Positions 41,340-50,024 of a stretch of 64,000 nucleotides of DNA are shown here, piece after piece. Position 1 is the first letter of the stretch, and every line of letters begins with the position of its first letter. Source of the DNA: Bacillota bacterium (lineage in GTDB: Bacteria > Bacillota > Clostridia > Oscillospirales > Acutalibacteraceae); assembly GCA_023412715.1 (NCBI GenBank), contig JAEZCC010000029.1, positions 1 to 64,000 of the forward strand. The letters run 5' to 3'. The position numbers and the translations under genes were made by a program. The notes under the pieces are model-generated. The model was given only the letters and a program-made list of their open reading frames with translations, had not been told where the DNA came from and made no database searches.

Positions 41340-42007
41340 GATAACACCGCCTTGTATCCCAGCCCGTGCACCGTGACGATTTTGAAATCCTCGCATGAAG
41401 AAAACTTATCCCGCAGCTTCGTGATATATACGTCCACGGCCCGCAGGCTGGTGTCGCTGTCGACACCCCAGAACTCGCCCATCAGCTGCGCACGGGAAAA
41501 GGTGTGCTTGGGATAGGAAAGCATCTTATAAAGAATATTGAACTCCCGGGCCGTCACGGGAATCTCTGCCCCGTCCACCGTGGCGGTCCTTGCATCCGCA
41601 TCCATCGCGAGGCTTCCGACCATCAGTTTTTTTTCATTGGCGATATGCGCGCGGCGAAGCAGGGCGCCGACCCGCAGTACAAGCTCGTCCACGTTAATGG
41701 GTTTGACCATATAATCGTCAATGCCCGCCCCAAATCCCTTTTGCTTTGAGGAAATGTCATCCCTGGCGGTCATGAAGAGAATGGGAACCGTTTTGTCGAT
41801 ATTCCTTACCGCTTCGGCAAATTCAAAGCCGTCGATTTCCGGCATCATGATGTCGGAAATGATAAGGTCGTACGGATTGTTATACATGAGGTCATAAGCC
41901 TCCCTTGGGTTCAGGCAGCCCTTGGCGGCGTAACCGCTGTCGTTCAGATATGTGCATACGATTTGATTGAGTTTACTGTCGTCTTCTACGACAAGGATAT
42001 TCACCAT
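41336..42007 (-). CDS. OmpR/PhoB-family response regulator
   Basis: The 223-residue regulator has a complete receiver: acidic pocket EDD (8-10), phospho-acceptor Asp52 in IISDIMMPEIDG, Thr in FMTARDD and Lys in DYMVKPIN. A PhoB-type winged helix follows (about 128-222: SLAMDADARTATVDG, REFNILYKML and the recognition helix LRAVDVYITKLRDKF). All phosphorylation residues are intact, in contrast to the Spo0A-like protein at 50 kb. It overlaps the kinase gene by 4 bases. The neighbouring genes do not include a transporter, so the target genes cannot be guessed. GGAGG is about 8 bases before the start codon. Confidence 0.93.
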   Translation of the reverse strand: MVNILVVEDDSKLNQIVCTYLNDSGYAAKGCLNPREAYDLMYNNPYDLIISDIMMPEIDGFEFAEAVRNIDKTVPILFMTARDDISSKQKGFGAGIDDYMVKPINVDELVLRVGALLRRAHIANEKKLMVGSLAMDADARTATVDGAEIPVTAREFNILYKMLSYPKHTFSRAQLMGEFWGVDSDTSLRAVDVYITKLRDKFSSCEDFKIVTVHGLGYKAVLS

Positions 42008-42288
42008 AGGAAGACCTCCCTTGCTATGTGAATCATAACAGACAAATGTTTGAGAATTGTTTAAGTTTATTATTTATGAAAAATTTCTGCCTCTGATATA
42101 ACTTATTTTCGCCCTATATCTGTTGTTTCATCACAGAATGAAGCTCTGCGGGGAAGAAATGTCAACCCAAAATCAAAGTATAAAAGTATCGATATCTTTG
42201 ACGGGCGGCTTATAAGGCGCACTTTTTCGCGAAAGATGGGGCAGCGCCGCAGAGGGGGCGCATCTTTCCGCGATATGGGTTCAAAAAA

Positions 42289-42312
42289 GAAAAAGCCGCC
42301 CATTAAGGCGGC
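42289..42312 (-). terminator. Second terminator downstream of tRNA-Val
   Basis: GCCGCC, loop TTAATG, GGCGGC then TTTTTC on the minus strand. Confidence 0.65.
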
Positions 42313-42336
42313 GTGACTTTCATATAAATTTAAAAT

Positions 42337-42369
42337 GCGGGGAAGCCCAGTAATACTTGGCTTCCCCGC
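42337..42369 (-). terminator. Terminator of tRNA-Val
   Basis: GCGGGGAAGCC pairs perfectly with GGCTTCCCCGC, followed by ATTTTAAATTT on the minus strand, 35 bases past the tRNA 3' end. Confidence 0.8.
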
Positions 42370-42403
42370 ACGTCAACATTGTATCAATATTGACGTCTTG
42401 CTA

Positions 42404-42480
42404 TGGTGGACGTTATAGGACTCGAACCTATGACCTTTCGCACGTCAAGCGAACGCTCTAGCCAGCTGAGCTAAACATCC
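42404..42480 (-). tRNA. tRNA-Val (anticodon GAC)
   Basis: The minus strand folds into a full cloverleaf: acceptor GGATGTT with AACGTCC, D-arm with AGCTCAGCTGGCTAGAGC, anticodon stem TTCGC/GCGAA around loop TTGACGT, T-arm with GGTTCGAGTCC and an encoded CCA tail. The loop positions 34-36 read GAC, which is valine. It is 77 bases with the CCA. It is a single tRNA with its own terminators. The loop TTGACGT has G at position 37, slightly unusual for this isotype. Confidence 0.9.
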
Positions 42481-42625
42481 GAATAGAAAGCGCTTGTTTA
42501 TTATATCGCATGGGCATTGAAAAATCAAGAGAAAAATTTAAAGAAATCATATTTGCCCGTTCGTCTTGTTTTTGCCCGCTTTTCAACATATAATATAGAA
42601 AAATGACTGTTGGGAGGATTTTCAT

Positions 42626-43483
42626 ATGTCCACGGGGCTGGTGCTGGAAGGCGGCGGAATGCGCGGCTGGTATACGACGGGAGTTCTGGTTGCCCTGGCT
42701 GAAAACGGAATCACTTTCCCGACCGTTTACGGCGTGTCCGCCGGCGCGCTCAACGCGCTGACGTTCATTTCGGGCCAATGCACGCAGGCACGCGCCGACA
42801 CCTACCTGAAGTATCTGGTCGACAAGCGGTACGTCAGCGTGGAAAATCTGAACCGGACCGGCTCTATTTTCAATTTCGATTTTCTGTTCGGGGAAGTGTT
42901 CCACTCCCTGCTGCCGTTCGACTACGACGCTTTTTTCCAGTCGCCCACGGAACTGAAAACGGGCGTGACCGACCTGCAAAGCGGGCAGGCGGTCTTCGTC
43001 GGGAAAAAAGACCTGGACGAGAATTTCACCGCCGTACGCGCCTCATGCTCCCTGCCGATGGTTTCCAACATCGTCTCTTTCGAGGGCGGCGCCTACCTGG
43101 ACGGCGGATGCTCCGTGCCGATCCCGATTGAGCGCTCCATTTTCGACGGGAACGAAAAAAACGTGATTGTGCTGACGCAGGACGCGGCGTACCGCAAAAG
43201 CAGCAAGCCGGAATTCCCCCGTTCGGTGCTGAACGTAAAATACGGCGAGTACCCGAATTTTGTGGAAACGATGATGAAGCGCCACGAAACCTACAACGGC
43301 GAGCTGCTGGTCTGCTCGCGCCTGGAAAGCTCGGGAAAAGCGCTCATCCTGCGCCCGGGGAAGCCCGTCGTCACCAGCCGATACGAAAAAGACCTGGAAA
43401 AGCTGAAGGCGATCTACGAAGCCGGCCGCCAGGACTGCGAAGCAAAAATTCCGGCAATCCGCAGCTTTCTGGGCGAGGGATAA
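42626..43483 (+). CDS. Patatin-like phospholipase family protein
   Basis: The 285-residue protein has the patatin signatures: oxyanion loop LVLEGGGMRGWY (about 5-16), nucleophile elbow GVSAGALNAL (Ser about 41) and the catalytic Asp in GAYLDGGCSVPIPI (about 157-170). It is therefore a complete Ser-Asp dyad enzyme of the bacterial YjjU/RssA type, presumably cytoplasmic because no signal peptide or membrane segment is visible. The start ATG has GGGAGG about 8 bases upstream. It faces a GNAT gene whose end lies only 7 bases away, so the two converge. Likely acts on phospholipids or acyl esters; physiological substrate is unknown. Confidence 0.88.
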   Translation: MSTGLVLEGGGMRGWYTTGVLVALAENGITFPTVYGVSAGALNALTFISGQCTQARADTYLKYLVDKRYVSVENLNRTGSIFNFDFLFGEVFHSLLPFDYDAFFQSPTELKTGVTDLQSGQAVFVGKKDLDENFTAVRASCSLPMVSNIVSFEGGAYLDGGCSVPIPIERSIFDGNEKNVIVLTQDAAYRKSSKPEFPRSVLNVKYGEYPNFVETMMKRHETYNGELLVCSRLESSGKALILRPGKPVVTSRYEKDLEKLKAIYEAGRQDCEAKIPAIRSFLGEG

Positions 43484-43490
43484 AATCCGC

Positions 43491-43979
43491 TTACCCCAGG
43501 CTGTTCCTGCGCTCCATCAGCACCATGTCGCGCCAGTTGCCGAACGGATCTTTCGCTATTTTTTCGCGGTACCCCACATTCCGAAAACCGCATTTCAGGT
43601 GCAACGCAAGGCTCGGCTCGTTGTTTCGCATAATCTGCGACTGCAAAGTCCAGATTCCGTGCCGCTCAGAGCTTTCAATCAGCTCCTGCATCAGGCGCGT
43701 CCCGACACCCGTATGTTTGCACTCGTTTGAAATATAGATGCTGACTTGCGCAACGCCGGCGAAACAGTTCCTGCCCGAAAACGGGGTAAGGGCCGTCCAG
43801 CCGGCGATTTTGCCTTCGTCCTCACAGACCAGCCTTCCGAAGGGAAGATGCGCTTTGTCCCAGACGTCGTAGGGAGGAATATCTTTTTCAAACGTCGCAA
43901 GATTGGTCTCCATCCCCTGACGGTAAATGCGGCAGACCTCCGGCCAGTCTCTCTTTTCCATTTCTCTGATAAGTATCAT
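43491..43979 (-). CDS. GNAT-family N-acetyltransferase, Pat/Bar-like
   Basis: The 162-residue acetyltransferase has the acetyl-CoA binding motif CKHTGVGTRLMQELI (about 97-111) and the SERHGIWTLQSQIMRNNEPS segment that follows it in phosphinothricin-type N-acetyltransferases, ending GNWRDMVLMER. A start at 43979 (MILIREMEKR) is preferred: AAAGGA lies 13 bases upstream, whereas the longer frame would begin with TTG. The substrate is uncertain; relatives acetylate methionine derivatives or phosphinothricin-like amino acids. The gene converges with the patatin gene and no terminator is visible between them. Confidence 0.82.
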   Translation of the reverse strand: MILIREMEKRDWPEVCRIYRQGMETNLATFEKDIPPYDVWDKAHLPFGRLVCEDEGKIAGWTALTPFSGRNCFAGVAQVSIYISNECKHTGVGTRLMQELIESSERHGIWTLQSQIMRNNEPSLALHLKCGFRNVGYREKIAKDPFGNWRDMVLMERRNSLG

Positions 43980-44135
43980 TGATGAATCCGATCCTTTATG
44001 CAAAGCGTTCAGGCTGTTTTTTCACAGGCCTTATTGTAGCATAACGGCCGGGCCACTGGAAGAGGCAATTCGCTTAAAAAAAATATTTTTTGCGGCAGCC
44101 GTTTAGGCATAAAAGCCGCCTTTTCCGAGCTCTTT

Positions 44136-45197
44136 CTACGCCCCGGAAAGGATCAGTTTTTCCGTTCCGGGCGCCAGCACGGACTGGCGCTCGACCATGC
44201 GGACGCCGATGACCGTATTCTCGGCCTGCGTGCCACTGTGCGAAATCTGGTACCGCAGGCGGGAAACCGCCCGCTTCCCCAGCAGTTCCTTGTCCACGTG
44301 GACCGTCGTCAGCTTCGGGTTCACCTTCTCGCACATTTCAATATTGTCGAACCCGACGAGGGAAATGTCCTGCGGCACATTCATGTTCAGAATCTGCAGC
44401 GCCGCCAGCAGGAGGATTGCCGCGCGGTCGTTGGAGCAGACAAACGCCTGCGGCACATTGCGCGTCATCTTGAGCAGCCGTACGATTTTCTGCGTGTCGT
44501 TCCGGAGGACGGCGTCCTCAATATCCGACAAAATAGAATATTTTCGGATATAGTCGTCGGTATTTTCAATCCGCAGCGCCCCACTTTCCCGCTCAAGCGC
44601 CTCGCGGAAGCCGAAAAAACGCTCTTTGATGCTGAGGGAATACTGCAGGTCGCCGAAATAGCCGATTCTCCGGAAACCTCGGTCCAGCAGATACTTTGTC
44701 TCAATAAATCCGCCGAGCTTATTGTCCGTCAGGATGCTGTCGACCGCGTGCATCAGGGACGCATGATCCACCAACACGAGCGGAAGATGATAGTCCCGGA
44801 GCCTGCCGATATTCCCGTCGCTGATTTTCCCGATCACCGCAATTCCGGCGACGCGGTGTTTCTCCGCGCAGGCCGGCACCGACATGGCGCTGTTGTCGAA
44901 AAACTGGATGATGGTGTCGTACCCGCTTTTTTTCGCCTCTTCCACGAAGGAATAAAGGACCTTCCCGTAAAAGTTCATGTCGTCGGAGTAGAGCTTCTGC
45001 ATCATAATGCAGAGGTTGGTGCTGGTAAACGTATGCACGTACCGGTTCCTTTTTTCAAGGTACCCTGTTTTTTCCGCCATGTGAAGGATCCTTGCGCGGG
45101 TTTCCTCGCTGACGCCGGGCCTGTTGTTCAGCGCGAGGGATACTGCGTTAATGGAAAGGTCCAGCCTGTCCGCAATATCCTTCATGGTAACGTCCAT
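44136..45197 (-). CDS. LacI-family transcriptional regulator
   Basis: The 353-residue regulator has the LacI HTH at the N-terminus (MKDIADRLDLSINAVSLALN then NRPGVSEETRARILHMAE, about 5-42) and a periplasmic-binding-protein-like ligand domain with VSLVGFDNIEMCEKVNPKLT at its C-terminal half, a common element of the family. The ATG at 45197 follows GGGAG by 4 bases. Upstream coding in the same frame lacks a ribosome site. It is the last gene of a minus-strand cluster with GH130, two ABC permeases and a binding protein, 50 bases after the GH130 gene. It probably represses the whole operon in the absence of its oligosaccharide inducer. Confidence 0.9.
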   Translation of the reverse strand: MDVTMKDIADRLDLSINAVSLALNNRPGVSEETRARILHMAEKTGYLEKRNRYVHTFTSTNLCIMMQKLYSDDMNFYGKVLYSFVEEAKKSGYDTIIQFFDNSAMSVPACAEKHRVAGIAVIGKISDGNIGRLRDYHLPLVLVDHASLMHAVDSILTDNKLGGFIETKYLLDRGFRRIGYFGDLQYSLSIKERFFGFREALERESGALRIENTDDYIRKYSILSDIEDAVLRNDTQKIVRLLKMTRNVPQAFVCSNDRAAILLLAALQILNMNVPQDISLVGFDNIEMCEKVNPKLTTVHVDKELLGKRAVSRLRYQISHSGTQAENTVIGVRMVERQSVLAPGTEKLILSGA

Positions 45198-45246
45198 AAA
45201 CTCCCACCCTGTTTCTCTCTGGTCGTTTCCGTTCCTTTTAAGCAGA

Positions 45247-46341
45247 TTAAAGCACACCGAGATGTGCGTATAAATCTTCAATGGCAATATCCGCGCGACA
45301 AATTTTATCGTCCGCCGCACCGTAATAAACGGTCGCCACGCCGTTCTCAAAAATACAGCCACAGGTAAAAACCACATTGCCGAAAAAGCCCTCCGTCTCG
45401 TAGGGCGACTCCGGCTGCAGAAGCGGTGACCGCGACTTTGCAAGGACCTTCATGGGGTCTTCGGCGTCGAGCAGGAACGCGCCCAGACAGTACCGCTGGC
45501 TGCGGTCCGCGGCATGATAGATTTTAATCCAGCCCTTTTCCGTGCGGAACGGCGGAGCCCCGCCTCCGACGCGGCCGCTGTCCCATCCCCGCTGCGAAAC
45601 GCCGTGAAAGTGGCGGTGCCCGCCCCAGTGCAGCAGATCCTCCGATTCGGAAAGCCAAATGTCCGGCGTACCGATGGACCGCGGAACCGGGCGGCTGAAC
45701 GCATAATATTTTCCGCCGATTTTCTCCGGGAAAATCACAACGTCCTTGTTTTCCGGAAGAAACACAAGCCCATGCCGCCGGAAGGTTCTGAAATCCTCGG
45801 TAGAGACCAGCGCGGTGGCCGCGCCGTCCGGCGAGACCGCGGTGTAATTGATGTAATAGGTGCCGCCGATGCGGGTGACGCGGGGATCTTCCATGCCCCA
45901 GCTCTCCGTCACCGCGTCCGGTTCGAGCATGGGGTGGTCTTCGACGGTAAAATGGTATCCGTCCTGCGAACGGGCCAGGCGGAAATGGGAAAACGAAGTG
46001 AGGCACGCCACCCTATGGCCGCCTCCCCTGTACAGAACCGTTCTTGGGTCGGTGAAATCGAGCTCCGGATGGCGGACTTTTTCCAGCGTTACGATTTCGA
46101 GGGTGCTGCACCCGCCGCGGCGGACAACGGCGGGGACCGCCACAGTTCCCTCTTTCACATTTCTCACAGATTCTGCGACGCGGCAGACGAGGAGATATTC
46201 TCCGTTGTATCTGGCCGCCCCGCAGTTGAAGATTCCGTCCACCTTCAGATTTTCGTGCGAAGGCCTGACATCCGCCGCCGTCAGCAGCGGGTTGCACGCG
46301 GCCCGCACGAGCGCGGGTACCGTCTGTTTTATTTCATTCAT
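45247..46341 (-). CDS. GH130 glycoside phosphorylase/hydrolase (mannoside-type)
   Basis: The 364-residue five-bladed beta-propeller enzyme shows family GH130 blocks: FNCGAARYNGEYLLVCRV (about 39-56), WGMEDPRVTRIGGTYYINYT (about 147-166, with the catalytic-type Asp), NKDVVIFPEKIGGKYYAFSRP, and WIKIYHAADRSQRYCLG. The family cleaves beta-mannosides by phosphorolysis, producing mannose-1-phosphate, or hydrolyses beta-1,2-mannosides. The phosphate-binding Arg and His residues seem present, but the linkage specificity cannot be read here. It is intracellular (no signal) and sits between the ABC permeases and LacI, so it likely degrades the imported oligosaccharide. GGGG lies 9 bases before the ATG chosen; an ATG two codons earlier is also possible. 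Confidence 0.88.
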   Translation of the reverse strand: MNEIKQTVPALVRAACNPLLTAADVRPSHENLKVDGIFNCGAARYNGEYLLVCRVAESVRNVKEGTVAVPAVVRRGGCSTLEIVTLEKVRHPELDFTDPRTVLYRGGGHRVACLTSFSHFRLARSQDGYHFTVEDHPMLEPDAVTESWGMEDPRVTRIGGTYYINYTAVSPDGAATALVSTEDFRTFRRHGLVFLPENKDVVIFPEKIGGKYYAFSRPVPRSIGTPDIWLSESEDLLHWGGHRHFHGVSQRGWDSGRVGGGAPPFRTEKGWIKIYHAADRSQRYCLGAFLLDAEDPMKVLAKSRSPLLQPESPYETEGFFGNVVFTCGCIFENGVATVYYGAADDKICRADIAIEDLYAHLGVL

Positions 46342-46352
46342 TGCCATTTCCC

Positions 46353-47180
46353 CTACTTCAGCATAAAGTTGATTCCTTCTTTAAAATACTTGGAAAAACA
46401 CAGGAACAGGATGATAATCGGCAGAGTCAGCAGAATCGACGCCGCATACATGGGACCCGGCAGAGTCGAGTTCTGGTTGAACTGAGTCGAGATGAGCACG
46501 TTCAGGGTCTGGACCTTCACGTTCGGTGAAATCAGCATATCCCACATCAGCTCGTTCCAGCGTGTCATGAAGACGGAAAGGAACACGATAATGCTGATGG
46601 ATTTGGTGGACGGAAGCGCAATGGACCGGAGGATTCTCCAGTCGGAGGCGCCGTCGATCTTCGCCGCTTCGAACACGGATTTCGGCACGGTCTTGAAATA
46701 GTTGATGTACATGAAAATGCCCCACACGGAAATGACCAGCGGCAGGATCATGCCGGAATAATGGTTGGCCAGGGGCTTTACGATCATGTAGCGCGGCACC
46801 AGAAGGATAATAACCGGGAAAAACATCTGGAACAGCAGCGACGATTCGACAAGCTGCTTGCCCTTGTACCGCATGTTGGTGCTTGCATAACCGGTCATCA
46901 GCCCGACCGCCACGGAAATCACGGCGGTGGGCGTCGACACAATGAAGGAATTCAGCAGCGCGCGGACCCACATCAGCGCGTCGGCTGCGCCGGAAGTGTT
47001 GATCAGATAGGAATAGCTTTTGAGCGAAAGCCCCTGTACGGCCATCGACTTGTCAACCTGCTCCCATGGAAGAAACGACTGCAGCAGCATGTAGTAGTAC
47101 GGAAACAGGGAAATCAACAGCAGCAGCACCGCAAGGGCAAGGCAGACCACCGTGCCGGCGCCGATCTTTTTTCGAGTCAT
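46353..47180 (-). CDS. Carbohydrate ABC transporter permease, MalG-type
   Basis: The 275-residue inner-membrane permease has six helices and the binding-protein-dependent transport signature with the EAA loop (PKSVFEAAKIDGASDWRILR then SIALPSTKSISII, about 180-210). The N-terminal LLLISLFPYYYMLLQSFL and C-terminal KYFKEGINFMLK ends are typical of the MalG/UgpE group. It pairs with the MalF-type permease encoded upstream and the lipoprotein binding protein. No ATPase is encoded in the operon; as in many Firmicutes, a shared MsmK/MsiK-type ATPase elsewhere probably energises it. Its gene ends 11 bases before GH130, supporting a single transcript. Confidence 0.93.
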   Translation of the reverse strand: MTRKKIGAGTVVCLALAVLLLLISLFPYYYMLLQSFLPWEQVDKSMAVQGLSLKSYSYLINTSGAADALMWVRALLNSFIVSTPTAVISVAVGLMTGYASTNMRYKGKQLVESSLLFQMFFPVIILLVPRYMIVKPLANHYSGMILPLVISVWGIFMYINYFKTVPKSVFEAAKIDGASDWRILRSIALPSTKSISIIVFLSVFMTRWNELMWDMLISPNVKVQTLNVLISTQFNQNSTLPGPMYAASILLTLPIIILFLCFSKYFKEGINFMLK

Positions 47181-47194
47181 CTTCTTTTTCCCCC

Positions 47195-48115
47195 TTACCA
47201 GCCGAACCGTCTGTTGACCCGGTTCATCACAATGGTGATGATCTGGATGGTGACGAAAATCTGAACGGCGTTCGCAATGGCCATGGCCGCCCCGTACCCG
47301 GCGTTCAGGCTGACGAAGGAAGTCTTGTAGATTTCAAGCTGCCACGTGGTGGTGGTCATGTCGGGCCCGCCGCCGGTCAGCAGGAACGGCTCGGAGAAAA
47401 TCTGGAAGGACAGGCCTGCGGCCAGGACGATGACGGAAGTCAGCGTGGGCGTGATCATGGGCAGCGTAATGCGGAAAAATTTCTTAAACCCGGTGCAGCC
47501 GTCCAGCAGGGCCGCCTCGTACACGTCGTCCGGCACGGACTCGATGGCGGAAAGCACGAACAGCGCGTAGTAGCCGCCCATTTTCCAGACGATCATCGCA
47601 ATCAGGATCCAGAACGCCGCGCCGCTCTGCAGCCAGTTGACGTCCATGCCGTACCGGTCGCGAAGAAAGACGTTCAGCGCGGAATTATAGCTGAACACGT
47701 ATTTCACCATGACCGAGGTCGCCACCCCGGAGGTAAGATAAGGGATGAAAAACAGCGTGGCGGCAACACCCTTGATTTTGTCCGGCAGCTTTGAAGTCAG
47801 AAGAGCAATGCCGACGCCGGCCGCAAAACAGAGGATGACGATGGGCACAAGGTACCGGAACGAGTTCCAGAACGCGGCCTGCACGTTTTCGTCGGTAAAC
47901 AGCTGCTTGAAATTGTCCAGCCCGAGCATGTGATAGGTCGGCGTCATCAGGTTCCAGTCGGTCAGCGACAGCCACACCGCCCAGACCAGAGGAAGCAGAA
48001 GGAAAACGGCGGTATACAGTACATAGGGAGTGTTGAACAGCCACGCCGTGCGGCTTTCATGGCCGGCGTACCTGAAAATTTTCTTGGTCAGAACCGCTTC
48101 CCCGTTATTTGGCAT
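47195..48115 (-). CDS. Carbohydrate ABC transporter permease, MalF-type
   Basis: The 306-residue permease has six predicted helices and the EAA loop DVYEAALLDGCTGFKKFFRI then TLPMITPTL (about 210-240). It starts with a long cytoplasmic N-terminus (MPNNGEAVLTKKIFRYAGHE) before the first helix (TPYVLYTAVFLLLPLVWAVW). AAAGGAG lies 8 bases before the ATG. It lies 14 bases upstream of the second permease and 97 bases after the binding-protein gene. It forms the heterodimeric channel with that second permease. Substrate is inferred from the neighbours: probably manno- or other oligosaccharides handled by GH130. Confidence 0.93.
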   Translation of the reverse strand: MPNNGEAVLTKKIFRYAGHESRTAWLFNTPYVLYTAVFLLLPLVWAVWLSLTDWNLMTPTYHMLGLDNFKQLFTDENVQAAFWNSFRYLVPIVILCFAAGVGIALLTSKLPDKIKGVAATLFFIPYLTSGVATSVMVKYVFSYNSALNVFLRDRYGMDVNWLQSGAAFWILIAMIVWKMGGYYALFVLSAIESVPDDVYEAALLDGCTGFKKFFRITLPMITPTLTSVIVLAAGLSFQIFSEPFLLTGGGPDMTTTTWQLEIYKTSFVSLNAGYGAAMAIANAVQIFVTIQIITIVMNRVNRRFGW

Positions 48116-48212
48116 GAAGAAAGCTCCTTTCTTGGCTGCAGACAGCAGGAAGCGTTCCCGCCCTGCGGCCGTTCCGGCTGTAAAGACGGGAACACTTTTC
48201 GGTGCGGATGCG

Positions 48213-49634
48213 TTACTGAAGCTTGCCGGCGGTCTTCATTCCGGCAATGGCGGAATCAACGTAAGAGGAGGAATCCGGCGCCTGGCCGATCTGCGCCTTG
48301 GCGACCTTGCCCGTTATGTACGGGGTGAGCCCTTTGGAAGCAAGCGCCGTCAGGATGTCGGACATCTTCTCGTTGGCCATGCAGGGGATCCCGTTGGAAA
48401 CATAGGCGCTGATGGCCTTCATGGCCGGGTTTTCGTCAAAATAGCCGGTGAGCGCAGAATCGGTGCCGAGGTCGCCGCGGACCGGCAGCATGGTGGTCGC
48501 CTTGAGCCAGTCGAGGTCGAACGAATCCTTGCCGGCGCCGGTGAAGCAGTATTTCAGAAATTCCACCGCGCCCTGGTGCTGCTCGTCGGAGACGTTCTGG
48601 TTTTTGTACAGGACAATACCTTTGGAATCCGCAAAGGTGTACGTTTTGTCGCCGGAATTCTGGACCAGCATGGGGCCGAAGACGTAGTCGCCGTCAAGGC
48701 CGTATTTTTTGCCCGCCGCCGTGTTGGTGGAAACATCCCACGGAAGACCCATGCCCACGACGACCGGAACCGTCTTCTGCTGCCAGATGTTCTGGATCTG
48801 CCCGGTCAGCAGCGAACTGCCCATTTTGCCGTAAAGGTCGAACACCTTCTTGGCGGAATCCTTGTCGATGACCAGCTTGTCACCGTCCACCATGCCTCTG
48901 CCCTGAGAGAACGCATTGTACTGCGCCTCAAAGTCGAACCATCTCTCCCACCAGTCGTCCGGGCGGGTCAGTTCGTACCGGTACATGAAGTGGGTGACGC
49001 CGCTGACCTTGAGCGTGCTTTGCTTGCTCTCGTAGGCTTCCAGCAGGGCGCTGAACTCGTCGGCGGTCTCGGGCACCTTGGTGACGCCCAGCGTCTTAAG
49101 GGCCTTGCTGTTGTAAGCGTAGCTGATGGGGTTCACGTACAGCGGGATCACATACTGCGCGCCGTCCACGGCCCAGTTGGGCATGACGCTGTCGAGCTTT
49201 CTTTCCGAAACGATGCTCTGGTACCAGTCTTCCTTGCTCAGGTCGTAGACCGCCTGAGCCTTTGCGAGGGTCGCACCGAAGCTGCGGTTGATGTTCTCGG
49301 AAGCGGCCGGAATGGAGCCGGTCGTGATGGCGTTCTGGATCCCCGCCTCGGAAGACGGCTGGGCCGGCATCTGCTGCACGGTGACCTTCACCGTTTTGCC
49401 GTTGACTTTCTCGGCTGCCGCGTTGAACTTTTCGGCGTATTTGCTCCAGAAGTCAAGGTTGTATTTTTCCGGCGCGCTCCAGAAGCTGACGGCGATCTCT
49501 CCGCCGCTCTGCTGAGCGCCCGCCGCGGACGCCGCCGAGCTGCTGCCCGTGCCTCCGCTGCCTGCGCAGCCCGCAATGGAAGAAAAGATCATCGCTCCCG
49601 ACAAAAGCAATGCCGTCATTCGAATGCTTTTCAT
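48213..49634 (-). CDS. ABC transporter solute-binding lipoprotein (sugar, family 1)
   Basis: The 473-residue extracellular binding protein has a lipoprotein signal with lipobox SIAGC (Cys23), an Ala/Ser/Gly-rich linker to about residue 45, and a family-1 fold with EIAVSFWSAPEKYNLDFWSK (about 47-66) at the start. The C-terminal lobe contains WLKATTMLPVRGDLG and ends in TAGKLQ. It is the first gene of the operon, preceded by an AT-rich promoter region with a GGGAGG ribosome site. The LacI, GH130 and permease genes follow. The two-lobed fold suggests one oligosaccharide molecule per binding event. Substrate remains an inference from context. Confidence 0.92.
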   Translation of the reverse strand: MKSIRMTALLLSGAMIFSSIAGCAGSGGTGSSSAASAAGAQQSGGEIAVSFWSAPEKYNLDFWSKYAEKFNAAAEKVNGKTVKVTVQQMPAQPSSEAGIQNAITTGSIPAASENINRSFGATLAKAQAVYDLSKEDWYQSIVSERKLDSVMPNWAVDGAQYVIPLYVNPISYAYNSKALKTLGVTKVPETADEFSALLEAYESKQSTLKVSGVTHFMYRYELTRPDDWWERWFDFEAQYNAFSQGRGMVDGDKLVIDKDSAKKVFDLYGKMGSSLLTGQIQNIWQQKTVPVVVGMGLPWDVSTNTAAGKKYGLDGDYVFGPMLVQNSGDKTYTFADSKGIVLYKNQNVSDEQHQGAVEFLKYCFTGAGKDSFDLDWLKATTMLPVRGDLGTDSALTGYFDENPAMKAISAYVSNGIPCMANEKMSDILTALASKGLTPYITGKVAKAQIGQAPDSSSYVDSAIAGMKTAGKLQ

Positions 49635-50024
49635 GACACAAACCTCCCAAGTGTTTTTATTGTCTTTATTATCCTATCGCATCTGCTTGAATTTCAATAT
49701 AAAGTTACTTTAATTTTAGAATATTGAGTTATTATGATTAATTATCGGTTCTGAATCATGATAAAAGCATCGATTATACCGATTATAAAAACCATCGTCA
49801 AGTAAAATAAAGCTCCGCGGCGATGTCCGCACCGGAGGAATTGGCGGTCAACTGCCGGTATCACTTCTCAGTAACCGTGAGATAAAAACGGCGGCAGGGA
49901 AAATCTGCCGCCGTTTTTTGTCAGCAATAAAATATCCCCGCCTTACTGCAAAATAGCTGCAATAAAGCAGGGAAACAAGTACCCAGCCGCCATGGCTTTT
50001 GCGAAAACCAGGTATCTATGCGCT
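49635..50024. other. Promoter region of the sugar operon and downstream gap of spo0A
   Basis: Near 49635-49800 is the AT-rich promoter of the sugar operon; minus strand TTGAAA-N18-GATAAT is a plausible -35/-10 pair around 49655-49690, and tandem CGATTATA sequences near 49770-49790 could be LacI-type sites. A terminator follows at 49885-49919. No gene is seen. Confidence 0.5.
49885..49919. terminator. Bidirectional terminator between spo0A and the sugar operon
   Basis: AAAAACGGCGGCAG, loop GGAAAAT, CTGCCGCCGTTTTTT: a perfect stem with T-runs for both directions, about 105 bases after the spo0A stop. Confidence 0.9.

Larger units (their letters stand above)
42008..42403. other. Intergenic region between response regulator and tRNA-Val
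   Basis: Contains two terminator hairpins (below) and an additional inverted repeat CGCGAAAGATG/CATCTTTCCGCG at about 42228-42273. No convincing gene is present on either strand. Confidence 0.5.

Noticed and set aside
42404..42480. tRNA at 42.4 kb as tRNA-Asp (GTC)
   Set aside because: The anticodon loop on the minus strand reads TTGACGT, so the anticodon is GAC (valine).
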